Shown here piece by piece: positions 14,391-19,658 of a stretch of DNA of 19,658 bases; position 1 is the stretch's first letter; each line of letters begins with the position of its first letter. The DNA is taken from the NCBI GenBank assembly GCA_017453335.1, contig JAFTKI010000002.1:1-19658 (forward strand), in the 5' to 3' direction. This stretch comes from Clostridia bacterium. GTDB taxonomy: Bacteria > Bacillota_A > Clostridia > Oscillospirales > CAG-272. Below the pieces are notes generated by a model. The model did no database searches and was not told where the DNA came from. It saw nothing but the letters and a program-made list of their open reading frames with translations. The position numbers and the translations under genes were made by a program.

Positions 14391-14437
14391 CCCTTGATCG
14401 CGAGCAAGGCTTACGGTCAAGGGTCATTTCTTTTTTT
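14384..14437 (+). terminator. Strong intrinsic terminator of the orphan unit
   Basis: A perfect 14-bp stem GAAATGACCCTTGA (14384-14397) with TCAAGGGTCATTTC (14417-14430), 19-nt loop, followed by T7 (14431-14437). The T run is on the plus strand; the minus strand has only a weak T tract, so it serves the DUF421 gene less well. Confidence 0.88.
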
Positions 14438-14471
14438 ATTTCCTACTCCCTTCCCTCTTTTTTACCCGCAG

Positions 14472-15149
14472 TTATTCGGGTGCATAAAGCGTCAAGCGCC
14501 CCTCCTCTGCGTGATAAAGCCCCAGAAAAACACCCCGTGCGTCCTTGTACCCTTGCAATTTCAACTGCTGCAACAGCCATTTTTCATCCTTTCCCGCGCG
14601 CAAAAGATTCTCCCCCATGATCCGTCCGTCCATGATCAGCTCTGTGGCGATATGCGCCGCCTTTGCCGTCAGCTTCAAGTCTGCGGGCGTTGCGGGGCGA
14701 CACGCCGCTCGAGGCAGAACCGAAAGCTTACCGTTATGCTCAAAAATCGCCGTTTGGATCTCCTCCAAATCAAAATAGCCCTGCTCACGGCAAAGCAGGA
14801 GAAATTCGGACAGCTCAAGCTTTGCTTTTTTCAAATTCTCGCGAAACAGCTTTCCGCCGTTCATCAGGATCGTTGGAGTCCCGTTGATCCATTTTCGGCT
14901 CTTGGGAATTTTTTGCGTCAGAAAATTCAGCCCCCACGAGACACCGCCGTATACGGCAAGCGCAATCAAGGGCTTCCACGGTTTCTCGAGCTCGGTTGCA
15001 AGCTCCGCGGCGATAGAGCCGATGGTAATTCCACTGATATAATCAAAAAAATCCAACTGTGCCACCTGCTTATGCCCCATTAGCTTTGCAATAATAAAAA
15101 GCGAACTCACCGACAGCAGGGCCGCAAACAGAATCTTCATAATATCCAT
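14472..15149 (-). CDS. DUF421/YetF-family membrane protein
   Basis: A 225-residue protein. The N-terminus has membrane segments (IMKILFAALLSVSSLFIIAKLMG and the stretch around PLIALAVYGGVSWGLNFLT) around the conserved DFFDYISGITIGSIAAELAT. The cytoplasmic YetF domain follows: RKWINGTPTILMNGGKLF, then LKKAKLELSEFLLLCREQGY and FDLEEIQTAIFEHNGKLSVLP, the characteristic signature. The C-terminal 50 residues are a clostridial extension (GRIMGENLLRAGKDEKWLL). The start at 15149 follows GGAGG at 7 nt; upstream in-frame starts add residues outside the family. In bacilli such proteins are membrane proteins linked to spores and cell-envelope phenotypes; the activity is not defined. Its leader is long and carries two hairpins. 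Confidence 0.92.
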   Translation of the reverse strand: MDIMKILFAALLSVSSLFIIAKLMGHKQVAQLDFFDYISGITIGSIAAELATELEKPWKPLIALAVYGGVSWGLNFLTQKIPKSRKWINGTPTILMNGGKLFRENLKKAKLELSEFLLLCREQGYFDLEEIQTAIFEHNGKLSVLPRAACRPATPADLKLTAKAAHIATELIMDGRIMGENLLRAGKDEKWLLQQLKLQGYKDARGVFLGLYHAEEGRLTLYAPE

Positions 15150-15265
15150 TCCGTCACCTCCGTGTCGGTAGTTTGCTTCAACACGGGGCATTCTATCAGT
15201 CAAGAGGTGCAAAAACGGAAAATTTGCGTGTAAAATCGATCAAACCGTGATCTTTTGAAAACACA

Positions 15266-15333
15266 GCCTTTCGTCGGGGTCTTCCCCGTCGGCTCGCAGG
15301 GATCGACGTGATAGCCGCAGAAGAACGCTATCA
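15266..15333 (-). other. Two-hairpin leader of the DUF421 gene
   Basis: A perfect 7-bp stem TGATAGC/GCTATCA (15309-15315, 15327-15333) with an 11-nt loop at the very start of the predicted transcript, then CGGGG-TCTT-CCCCG (15275-15279, 15284-15288) enclosed by GCC/GGC. No known riboswitch is recognised. A 5'-terminal stem often protects mRNA from decay. Confidence 0.4.
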
Positions 15334-15338
15334 TCGCT

Positions 15339-15367
15339 ATTGTATCAGAAAAGCAAATACATGGCAA
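15339..15367 (-). promoter_or_regulatory. Promoter of the DUF421 gene
   Basis: Minus strand TTGCCA (15362-15367), 17 bp, TACAAT (15339-15344). The start would be near 15332, leaving a leader of about 180 nt. It lies back to back with the promoter at 15372-15400. Confidence 0.55.
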
Positions 15368-15371
15368 ATGA

Positions 15372-15400
15372 TTGAAATATTTATGAAAATATGATATAAT
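15372..15400 (+). promoter_or_regulatory. Promoter of the flavin-protein / cyclase-like operon
   Basis: TTGAAA (15372-15377), 17 bp, TATAAT (15395-15400), with an extended TG at 15392-15393. The start would be near 15407, with a leader of about 30 nt. Confidence 0.78.
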
Positions 15401-15437
15401 AGACGCATCGAAAATCCGAAATTTGACGAGGTCTATT

Positions 15438-15905
15438 ATGTTCAGAGAATTAACGAGAAAAAAGCAGCTTTCGAACGGAGAGTGCACGGAGATATTAAAG
15501 AAGGAGCTGCGAGGTGTGCTTGCAGTCAACGGCGACGGCGGATATCCGTACGCTCTGCCGATAAACTATTATTTTGACGAGGCAAAGTGCAGGATCTACT
15601 TCCATAGCGGAAAGGTCGGTCACAAGCTGGATTCGATTGCAACCAGCGACAAGGTCTCGTTTTGTGTATATGACAAGGGATATCACAAGGACGGACATTG
15701 GTCGCTCAATATCAAAAGCGTGATCGTATTCGGTCGCATTCATATTGTGAATGATTGGACGGACGAGCTGATGGTGAAATTTTGCAAACGATTTACAGAT
15801 GATACTGAATATATTTATCGCGAGATCGAGAAATTCAAAAGCAACACGACCGTTCTTTGTCTTGAGATAGAGCATATGACAGGAAAGCTCGTCAATGAAG
15901 CGTGA
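15438..15905 (+). CDS. Pyridoxamine 5'-phosphate oxidase-fold flavin-binding protein (NimA-like)
   Basis: A 155-residue protein with the split-barrel pattern of small PNPOx/NimA proteins: MFRELTRKKQLSNGECTEIL, then VLAVNGDGGYPYALPINYYF, CRIYFHSGKVGHKLDSI, SFCVYDKG and SVIVFGRIHIV. These are the usual strands that bind FMN or a related flavin (or haem in some relatives). Members reduce small molecules, and some give nitroimidazole resistance; the substrate here is not predictable. The start at 15438 is set by GAGG 6 nt upstream. First gene of a two-gene operon with the cyclase-like protein (61-nt gap, no terminator between). Cytoplasmic. Confidence 0.88.
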   Translation: MFRELTRKKQLSNGECTEILKKELRGVLAVNGDGGYPYALPINYYFDEAKCRIYFHSGKVGHKLDSIATSDKVSFCVYDKGYHKDGHWSLNIKSVIVFGRIHIVNDWTDELMVKFCKRFTDDTEYIYREIEKFKSNTTVLCLEIEHMTGKLVNEA

Positions 15906-15966
15906 CAAGCGGCAAAAAAATCCAATTTGTCGGTAAGATGATGTGATAACACAATGGAGGCTAACC

Positions 15967-17088
15967 ATGTTCAACAAACACGAAATATCACGCAATGCGT
16001 GTCAATTATACGGCGCTCAGGCGCAGTGCGGCTACGATTGGTGGTGGCACTCCTTTACCGCGCGGCATGAGAGGACGGGCGAGGAAAAGCCCTTCTTCAT
16101 CGAATACTTCCTCTGCAATCCGCAAATTGGCGGCGAAGCGCCCGTGTTTGGTCAACTCGAAGAAAGCAAAAAAAATGGCACAAAGCCCTCCTATCTGATG
16201 GTCAAGGCAGGTTCTTGGGGCGAGGATGCCGCACAGTTACATCGGTTTTTCGGTTGGAATCAGGTCGAAGTCTCCTTCGGTGTTCCGTTCTGTGTCAAGG
16301 CTGACGATTGTTACTGCAGCGAAACCGAAATGCGCGGTCACGTGAAGATTGAAGATGCCAAATCTCATCCCGAATGGATGTGTCAGGATGGTGAGATGTC
16401 TTGGAATCTGAAAATGGAAAAAAAGGTCGCCTTTAACGTAGGCTACGGTGCGGGCAAGCTGTTCCGCAAGATGCAGCTCTTTGAGATGTTCTGGCACGCC
16501 GAGGGAATGAAAACTGCCTACGAGGGCGAGGTTCTTTGGAAGGGCGAGAGATACATTGTTACACCCGAAACCTGCTACGGCTATGCAGATAAGAACTGGG
16601 GGAAGGATTTCACGTCTCCTTGGGTGTGGCTCTCGTCCAATAATCTGACGAGCAAGCGCACGGGTAAGAAGCTGACCGACAGCGTATTCGATATCGGCGG
16701 CGGTTGCCCGAAGGTCGGCCCCGTCGCACTCAAACGGAAGCTCCTCTCTGCCTATTGGTATGAAGGAAAATGCTATGAGTTCAACTTCTCAAAGTTCTGG
16801 ACGTTCACGCGCACCAAGTTCGATTGCCGTGAAACCGACACGCAGATCATTTGGCACGTGGAGCAGAAAACGTGGCGCACCCGTATGGTGACCGACATCA
16901 CCTGCGAAAAGAAGGATATGCTTCTCGTCAATTACGAAGCGCCAAACGGTAAAAAGCTTCATAACCGCCTTTGGAACGGCGGAAACGGGAAAGGGACTGT
17001 CAAGCTCTACCGTGGCAAAAAGCTCATCGACGAGGTCATTTGCAAGAACGTGGGATGTGAGTATGGAGAGTATGATCCTCAAAACTAA
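15967..17088 (+). CDS. Tocopherol-cyclase-like protein
   Basis: A 373-residue protein, no signal peptide. Residues 206-221 (YADKNWGKDFTSPWVW) match the central signature of the tocopherol cyclase / lipocalin-like family, and many Trp and aromatic beta strands are seen (CGYDWWWHSF, GAGKLFRKMQLFEMFWHAEG, SAYWYEGKCYEFNFSKFW). Plant and cyanobacterial relatives close the chromanol ring of vitamin E; Firmicutes do not make tocopherol, so the natural substrate must be another lipid or hydrophobic compound. The start is ATG at 15967 after GGAGG (7 nt). Co-transcribed with the flavin protein. Confidence is good for the family and low for the reaction. Confidence 0.75.
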   Translation: MFNKHEISRNACQLYGAQAQCGYDWWWHSFTARHERTGEEKPFFIEYFLCNPQIGGEAPVFGQLEESKKNGTKPSYLMVKAGSWGEDAAQLHRFFGWNQVEVSFGVPFCVKADDCYCSETEMRGHVKIEDAKSHPEWMCQDGEMSWNLKMEKKVAFNVGYGAGKLFRKMQLFEMFWHAEGMKTAYEGEVLWKGERYIVTPETCYGYADKNWGKDFTSPWVWLSSNNLTSKRTGKKLTDSVFDIGGGCPKVGPVALKRKLLSAYWYEGKCYEFNFSKFWTFTRTKFDCRETDTQIIWHVEQKTWRTRMVTDITCEKKDMLLVNYEAPNGKKLHNRLWNGGNGKGTVKLYRGKKLIDEVICKNVGCEYGEYDPQN

Positions 17089-17271
17089 ACATATCGATAA
17101 ATAAGAATTTGTAGGAGATATATCTTTCCTAACGGATCATAAAAAACATAATGAAAGCATTGATTATTAGACAAATTCCAATTTATTGATGAGAATCACA
17201 CACAACAAAAGGGCTGGCAGAAAAAACTGTCAGCCCTCAAAAATTGCGGTGCAGTAGACAAAGAAATGCCT
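17089..17271. other. Intergenic region with weak hairpin and terminator
   Basis: AT-rich gap between convergent genes. It holds a weak inverted repeat TAGGA/TCCTA just after the cyclase-like gene and the clear terminator at 17211-17236. No promoter, ORF with a ribosome site, or repeat was seen. Confidence 0.6.
17211..17236 (-). terminator. Intrinsic terminator of the MATE-CarD operon
   Basis: A 10-bp stem GGGCTGGCAG (17211-17220) with CTGTCAGCCC (17227-17236), one G-T pair, loop A6. On the minus strand TTTTGTTGTG follows. It lies about 35 nt after the CarD-like gene's stop. Confidence 0.78.
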
Positions 17272-17574
17272 TTATTGCGACTGCGATAAAATATATTCGA
17301 TTTCTTGTTGTTCTGCTTCGGAAAGTGCAGCAAATCCGTCACCTTCTTTGAGCACTTTAGCTTCTTCTGATGTGAGCAACTCACAAAGCAAGGTCTTATG
17401 TTCGAGGACGGGAATATATGCGCTTCTTTCCGTATTAAATACCGATTGAAGCTTATAGTACAGGATTGGATCGCCCTTCTTGGGAGTTAAATTCGTGATC
17501 TCAGTTACCTCGCAAACACCGAAAGCCTCACAAAATAGGATCTGCTGCTTTGCAAATTGTGTGTTGTGATGCAT
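17272..17574 (-). CDS. CarD-like regulator, short form
   Basis: A 100-residue protein. Residues 10-75 follow the CarD/TRCF RNA-polymerase-interacting (Tudor-like) domain: FCEAFGVCEVTEITNL, then ILYYKLQSVFNTERSAYIPV, ending at the typical helix start LLTSEEAKVL. Usual CarD proteins have 160-170 residues with a DNA-binding helical half, which is missing here (a short acidic tail ending YILSQSQ instead). The ATG overlaps the MATE gene's TAA (TAATG), so it is translated by coupling; its own Shine-Dalgarno is weak. It could modulate transcription through polymerase contact. The family assignment is by pattern from memory and could be wrong. Confidence 0.65.
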   Translation of the reverse strand: MHHNTQFAKQQILFCEAFGVCEVTEITNLTPKKGDPILYYKLQSVFNTERSAYIPVLEHKTLLCELLTSEEAKVLKEGDGFAALSEAEQQEIEYILSQSQ

Positions 17575-18989
17575 TACCGTACCACCGTTTCGTGCTTGGC
17601 GCGGTCAAGCTGCTTGTAGGTTCTCACAATCAGAATTGCAGAGATTACCGCCGTGAGAATATCCGATACGGGCATCGAGTAAAGCACGCCGTCAAGACCG
17701 AAGAACAGAGGAAGAAGGAGCGCAAATCCAACGCCGAACACGATCTCCCGCACCATAGAGAGAAACGTGGATTCCACCGCCTTTCCCATTGCCTGCAAAA
17801 AGATAAAGGTCGCCTTGTTTACGCAAGCCAATATCATCATACAAAGATAGATGCGGAATGCTTTCACGGCGAAATCGGTGTAATACACGCTTTCGTTCGC
17901 CGCACCGAAGATCTGAATGAGCGCGTTCGGGAAGAACTCCACAATAATAAGTGCAGCTGCACCGACGATTGCTTCTGCAATCAGGAGTTTGGAAAACAGC
18001 TTTTTCACTCTATCGTGCATCTTCGCACCCATATTAAAGCCTACAATCGGGATACAGCCTGCCGCCATACCGATGACGACAGAAATCACGATCTGAAAGA
18101 ACTTCATGACGATGCCGACCACAGCCATCGGGATCTGTGCGTATTGCTCCTGTCCGAAGATGGCATCCATTGCTCCGTATTTGCGGATCATATTGTTGAT
18201 TGCCGCCATAGCCGCCACGAGCGAAATCTGTGCAAGGAAACTACACAGACCGAGAGAAAGTGTTTTACCGACAATTTTGCTTTTGAGCTTGAAATCGACC
18301 TTTGCAGGCTTGATGATCTTGGCGCGGAACAGATACCACACAGCAAGAACTGCTGTAGCAATCTGACCGATTACCGTAGCCACAGCTGCTCCCATCATCC
18401 CCCATTTGAAGGCAAAAATGAAAATGGGGTCGAGAATGATATTCAGTATAGCACCGACCAACGTAGAAACCATAGCAAACTTGGGGTTCCCGTCCGCACG
18501 GATGATGGGATTCATTGCCTGACCGAACATATAGAACGGAATGCCGAGGGCGATCCAAAAGAAATACTCTTTGGAGAGCGCAAAGGTTTCTCCATTCACT
18601 CTGCCACCAAAAGCTGTAAGGATAGGATCGGCAAAGATCAAATAGATAGCGGTCAATACGATGCTTGCAACTACGCATAAAAGAACCGAGTTGCCAACGC
18701 TTCGAGTGGCGTTTTCGGGCTTCTTCGCTCCAAGAGAAATGCTGACGAAAGCACAGCAGCCGTCACCGATCATCACGGCAAGACCGAGAGCAATGACGGT
18801 CAGAGGAAACACGACGGTGTTGGCGGCGTTTCCGTATGAGCCGAGGTAGTCAGCGTTTGCAATAAATATCTGGTCAACGATATTGTATAGAGCACCGACC
18901 AAAAGTGAGATGATACAGGGCACGGCGTACTTGCCCATCAGCTTGCCAACCTTCTCGGTGGCAAGATAGCTTTGATTTTCTTTTTCCAT
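17574..18989 (-). CDS. MATE-family multidrug efflux transporter
   Basis: A 471-residue inner-membrane protein with 12 predicted helices in two pseudo-repeats. The MATE signature YAVPCIISLLVGALYNIVDQ opens the first half, then NTVVFPLTVIALGLAVMIGDG. The conserved IIRADGNPKFAMVSTLVGA, a fingerprint of the DinF/NorM-like clostridial branch, is in the middle. It exports cationic drugs or metabolites using an Na+ or H+ gradient; the substrate is unknown. The start is ATG at 18989 after AGGAGG (8 nt). Downstream it overlaps the CarD-like gene by 1 nt. Upstream the leader contains a terminator-like hairpin (19014-19051). A paralogue is divergently encoded at 19326. Confidence 0.95.
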   Translation of the reverse strand: MEKENQSYLATEKVGKLMGKYAVPCIISLLVGALYNIVDQIFIANADYLGSYGNAANTVVFPLTVIALGLAVMIGDGCCAFVSISLGAKKPENATRSVGNSVLLCVVASIVLTAIYLIFADPILTAFGGRVNGETFALSKEYFFWIALGIPFYMFGQAMNPIIRADGNPKFAMVSTLVGAILNIILDPIFIFAFKWGMMGAAVATVIGQIATAVLAVWYLFRAKIIKPAKVDFKLKSKIVGKTLSLGLCSFLAQISLVAAMAAINNMIRKYGAMDAIFGQEQYAQIPMAVVGIVMKFFQIVISVVIGMAAGCIPIVGFNMGAKMHDRVKKLFSKLLIAEAIVGAAALIIVEFFPNALIQIFGAANESVYYTDFAVKAFRIYLCMMILACVNKATFIFLQAMGKAVESTFLSMVREIVFGVGFALLLPLFFGLDGVLYSMPVSDILTAVISAILIVRTYKQLDRAKHETVVR

Positions 18990-19013
18990 AATAAAACCTC
19001 CTGATAAACGAAG

Positions 19014-19051
19014 AAAAGGCGCAAGTCCATTCAGCTGGACTTACGCCTTTT
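19014..19051 (-). terminator. Leader hairpin (attenuator-like terminator) of the first MATE gene
   Basis: AAAAGGCGCAAGTCC (19014-19028) pairs with GGACTTACGCCTTTT (19037-19051) with one mismatch and an 8-nt loop. On the minus strand the stem is followed by TTTTCTTCGTTT. It stands between the promoter (19069-19097) and the AGGAGG before the MATE start, the position of a transcription attenuator. Confidence 0.65.
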
Positions 19052-19068
19052 GGCTACGCACTGAGCAT

Positions 19069-19097
19069 ATTATACCACAAAATTTCAAAAATTGCAA
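19069..19097 (-). promoter_or_regulatory. Promoter of the first MATE gene
   Basis: Minus strand TTGCAA (19092-19097), 17 bp, TATAAT (19069-19074). Start near 19062. The leader then begins with CAGTGCGTAG, a decamer also found in the second MATE gene's leader. Confidence 0.7.
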
Positions 19098-19108
19098 ATG
19101 GTTTTTTT

Positions 19109-19136
19109 GACGAAAAATCCCGAGGAAAGACGAAAA
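19109..19136. repeat. Direct repeat between the divergent MATE promoters
   Basis: GACGAAAA occurs at 19109-19116 and 19129-19136, 20 bp apart (two helix turns), upstream of both -35 boxes. A shared operator is possible; chance in AT-rich DNA is not excluded. Confidence 0.3.
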
Positions 19137-19164
19137 CTTTTTTGAATTTTAGGAAAAAGTGCCT

Positions 19165-19193
19165 TTGACAAAATCGGATTTTTATGCTATAAT
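19165..19193 (+). promoter_or_regulatory. Promoter of the second MATE gene
   Basis: TTGACA (19165-19170), 17 bp, TATAAT (19188-19193), with an upstream TG (extended -10). The start is near 19200. Confidence 0.85.
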
Positions 19194-19211
19194 ATTTAGG
19201 TCGAACAGCCA

Positions 19212-19257
19212 CAGTGCGTAGAATCACGACGAGATTCTGCGCGCTGTGTTTTTTTGC
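19212..19257 (+). terminator. Leader terminator of the second MATE gene
   Basis: CACAGTGCGTAGAATC pairs with GATTCTGCGCGCTGTG over 16 positions (two G-T pairs), loop ACGACGA, followed by T7. It is a complete intrinsic terminator about 75 nt upstream of the MATE ATG and just after the promoter, so full-length mRNA needs read-through. A second weaker hairpin (GGGAG...CTCCC, about 19278-19304) lies between it and the ribosome site. Confidence 0.82.
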
Positions 19258-19325
19258 GCATTCGGCGTAGGTTTCGGGAGCTTTCCTCGGATAAAGACTC
19301 CCAAATAAAACAATTGGAGGACTTT

Positions 19326-19658
19326 ATGAATCAAGAACAAACACAGCAATTTTTGGGAAAAGAGAAAATTTCCAAGCTGATGCTGAAATTTTCAATTCCT
19401 TGCGTGCTCTCTCTACTCGTCAGCGCGCTCTACAACATTGTTGACCAAATTTTCATCGGCAACAGCGAACTGTCCGCACTCGGTAATGCAGCAACCGGCG
19501 TTGTATTCCCGATTTTCATCATTGCACAGGCGTTCGCTTGGTGCTTCGGTGACGGTTGCGCCGCCTATCTGAATATCTGTCAGGGCAAAAAGGATACGAA
19601 AAACGCCACAAAAGCGATCGGCACGGGTATCGTCGTTACTCTTGCATCCTCGCTTGTG
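19326..19658 (+). CDS. Second MATE-family efflux transporter, partial (3' end outside window)
   Basis: The first 111 codons are present. ATG at 19326 follows GGAGG at 5 nt. The sequence (KFSIPCVLSLLVSALYNIVD, QIFIGNSELSALGNAATGVV, then CFGDGCAAYLNICQGKKDTK) is clearly homologous to the start of the divergent MATE protein at 17574-18989, with the same FGDGCA/IGDGCC and NAA(N/T) elements, so the two are paralogues. The gene is preceded by a promoter and a full terminator hairpin in its leader, suggesting conditional expression. The transport substrate is unknown. Confidence 0.93.
   Translation, partial: MNQEQTQQFLGKEKISKLMLKFSIPCVLSLLVSALYNIVDQIFIGNSELSALGNAATGVVFPIFIIAQAFAWCFGDGCAAYLNICQGKKDTKNATKAIGTGIVVTLASSLV

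Larger units (their letters stand above)
13959..14437 (+). ncRNA. Candidate structured RNA or decayed small gene, about 480 nt
   Basis: Promoter and strong terminator bracket a purine-rich stretch with no intact gene. Pairing seen: a 9-bp long-range stem TCCTATGAA (14124-14132) with TTCATAGGA (14181-14189), enclosing AAAAC/GTTTT (14136-14140, 14167-14171); a 7-bp stem AGTGCTT/AAGCATT near 14040; and TTCTC-GTTC-GAGAA (14273-14286). A good ribosome site AGGAAGG (13965-13971) precedes ATG 13981, but that frame reads Met-Gly-His-stop, then stays open for 47 basic codons (13993-14133). A second protein-like frame ends near 14350. So it is either a structured RNA or the wreck of a small basic protein gene. 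It lacks the conserved ends of tmRNA and the P4 core of RNase P RNA. I do not recognise it. Confidence 0.45.

Noticed and set aside
13959..14437. RNase P RNA or tmRNA
   Set aside because: ACAGAAA and GGCTTAC near the 3' end recall RNase P, but they lie in the terminator and its loop and the 5' GAGGAAAGTCC element is absent. No tmRNA tag frame or tRNA-like ends.
17550..18680. Plus-strand open frame opposite the MATE gene
   Set aside because: His/Cys/Asp-rich shadow translation of a membrane protein gene; no start signals.
19212..19257. Guanidine-II (mini-ykkC) riboswitch before the second MATE gene
   Set aside because: One loop contains ACGA, but the class needs two similar short hairpins with ACGR loops; only one is seen and the first MATE leader has none.
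1..19658. CRISPR arrays, insertion sequences, prophage or tRNA genes
   Set aside because: No regularly spaced repeats, transposase or integrase motifs, flanking inverted repeats or tRNA-like cloverleaf sequences were found by reading.

Overview
The window reads as chromosomal DNA of a spore-forming Clostridia-type Firmicute, probably an uncultured gut Oscillospirales or Christensenellales relative. The reasons are spmA/spmB, an AbrB/SpoVT-type switch protein, ribonuclease J, strong AGGAGG ribosome binding sites, consensus TTGACA-17-TATAAT promoters in AT-rich gaps, and moderately GC-rich coding sequence. The genus cannot be fixed from sequence alone. I see no tRNA, rRNA, transposase, integrase or CRISPR array. 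The organisation looks like core and near-core genome, with a few regulatory or RNA-like islands.

Region 1 (1-5123, minus strand): an ECF-type sigma factor overlapping a cut-off anti-sigma-like membrane protein; L-fucose isomerase (fucI) with its own promoter and terminator; and a two-gene sugar operon (a TIM-barrel sugar isomerase/epimerase, then a Gfo/Idh/MocA dehydrogenase). Between fucI and the operon lies a plus-strand unit with promoter, palindrome, hairpins and a 14-bp terminator but no convincing ORF. It is a candidate small RNA.

Region 2 (5124-7435): a 29-codon Cys-rich membrane peptide, an AbrB-family regulator, then spmA, spmB and a small tail-anchored protein in one plus-strand operon tied to spore maturation.

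Region 3 (7436-13802, plus strand): ribonuclease J behind a 210-nt structured leader; an 1150-residue membrane-anchored protein built from degenerate parvulin-like repeats; and a 215-residue Cys-pair (zinc-ribbon-like) protein closed by a textbook terminator.

Region 4 (13803-14471): about 670 bases without a normal gene. It holds an antisense promoter firing back into the preceding terminator, and a separate plus-strand unit of about 480 nt with promoter, long-range base pairing and a strong terminator but only broken short frames.

Region 5 (14472-17088): a DUF421/YetF membrane protein on the minus strand, and divergently a flavin/PNPOx-fold protein with a tocopherol-cyclase-like protein.

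Region 6 (17089-19658): a CarD-like short regulator translationally coupled to a MATE efflux pump, and a divergent second MATE gene that runs off the window. Both MATE leaders carry an intrinsic-terminator-like hairpin between promoter and ribosome binding site, which suggests transcription attenuation of drug-efflux genes.
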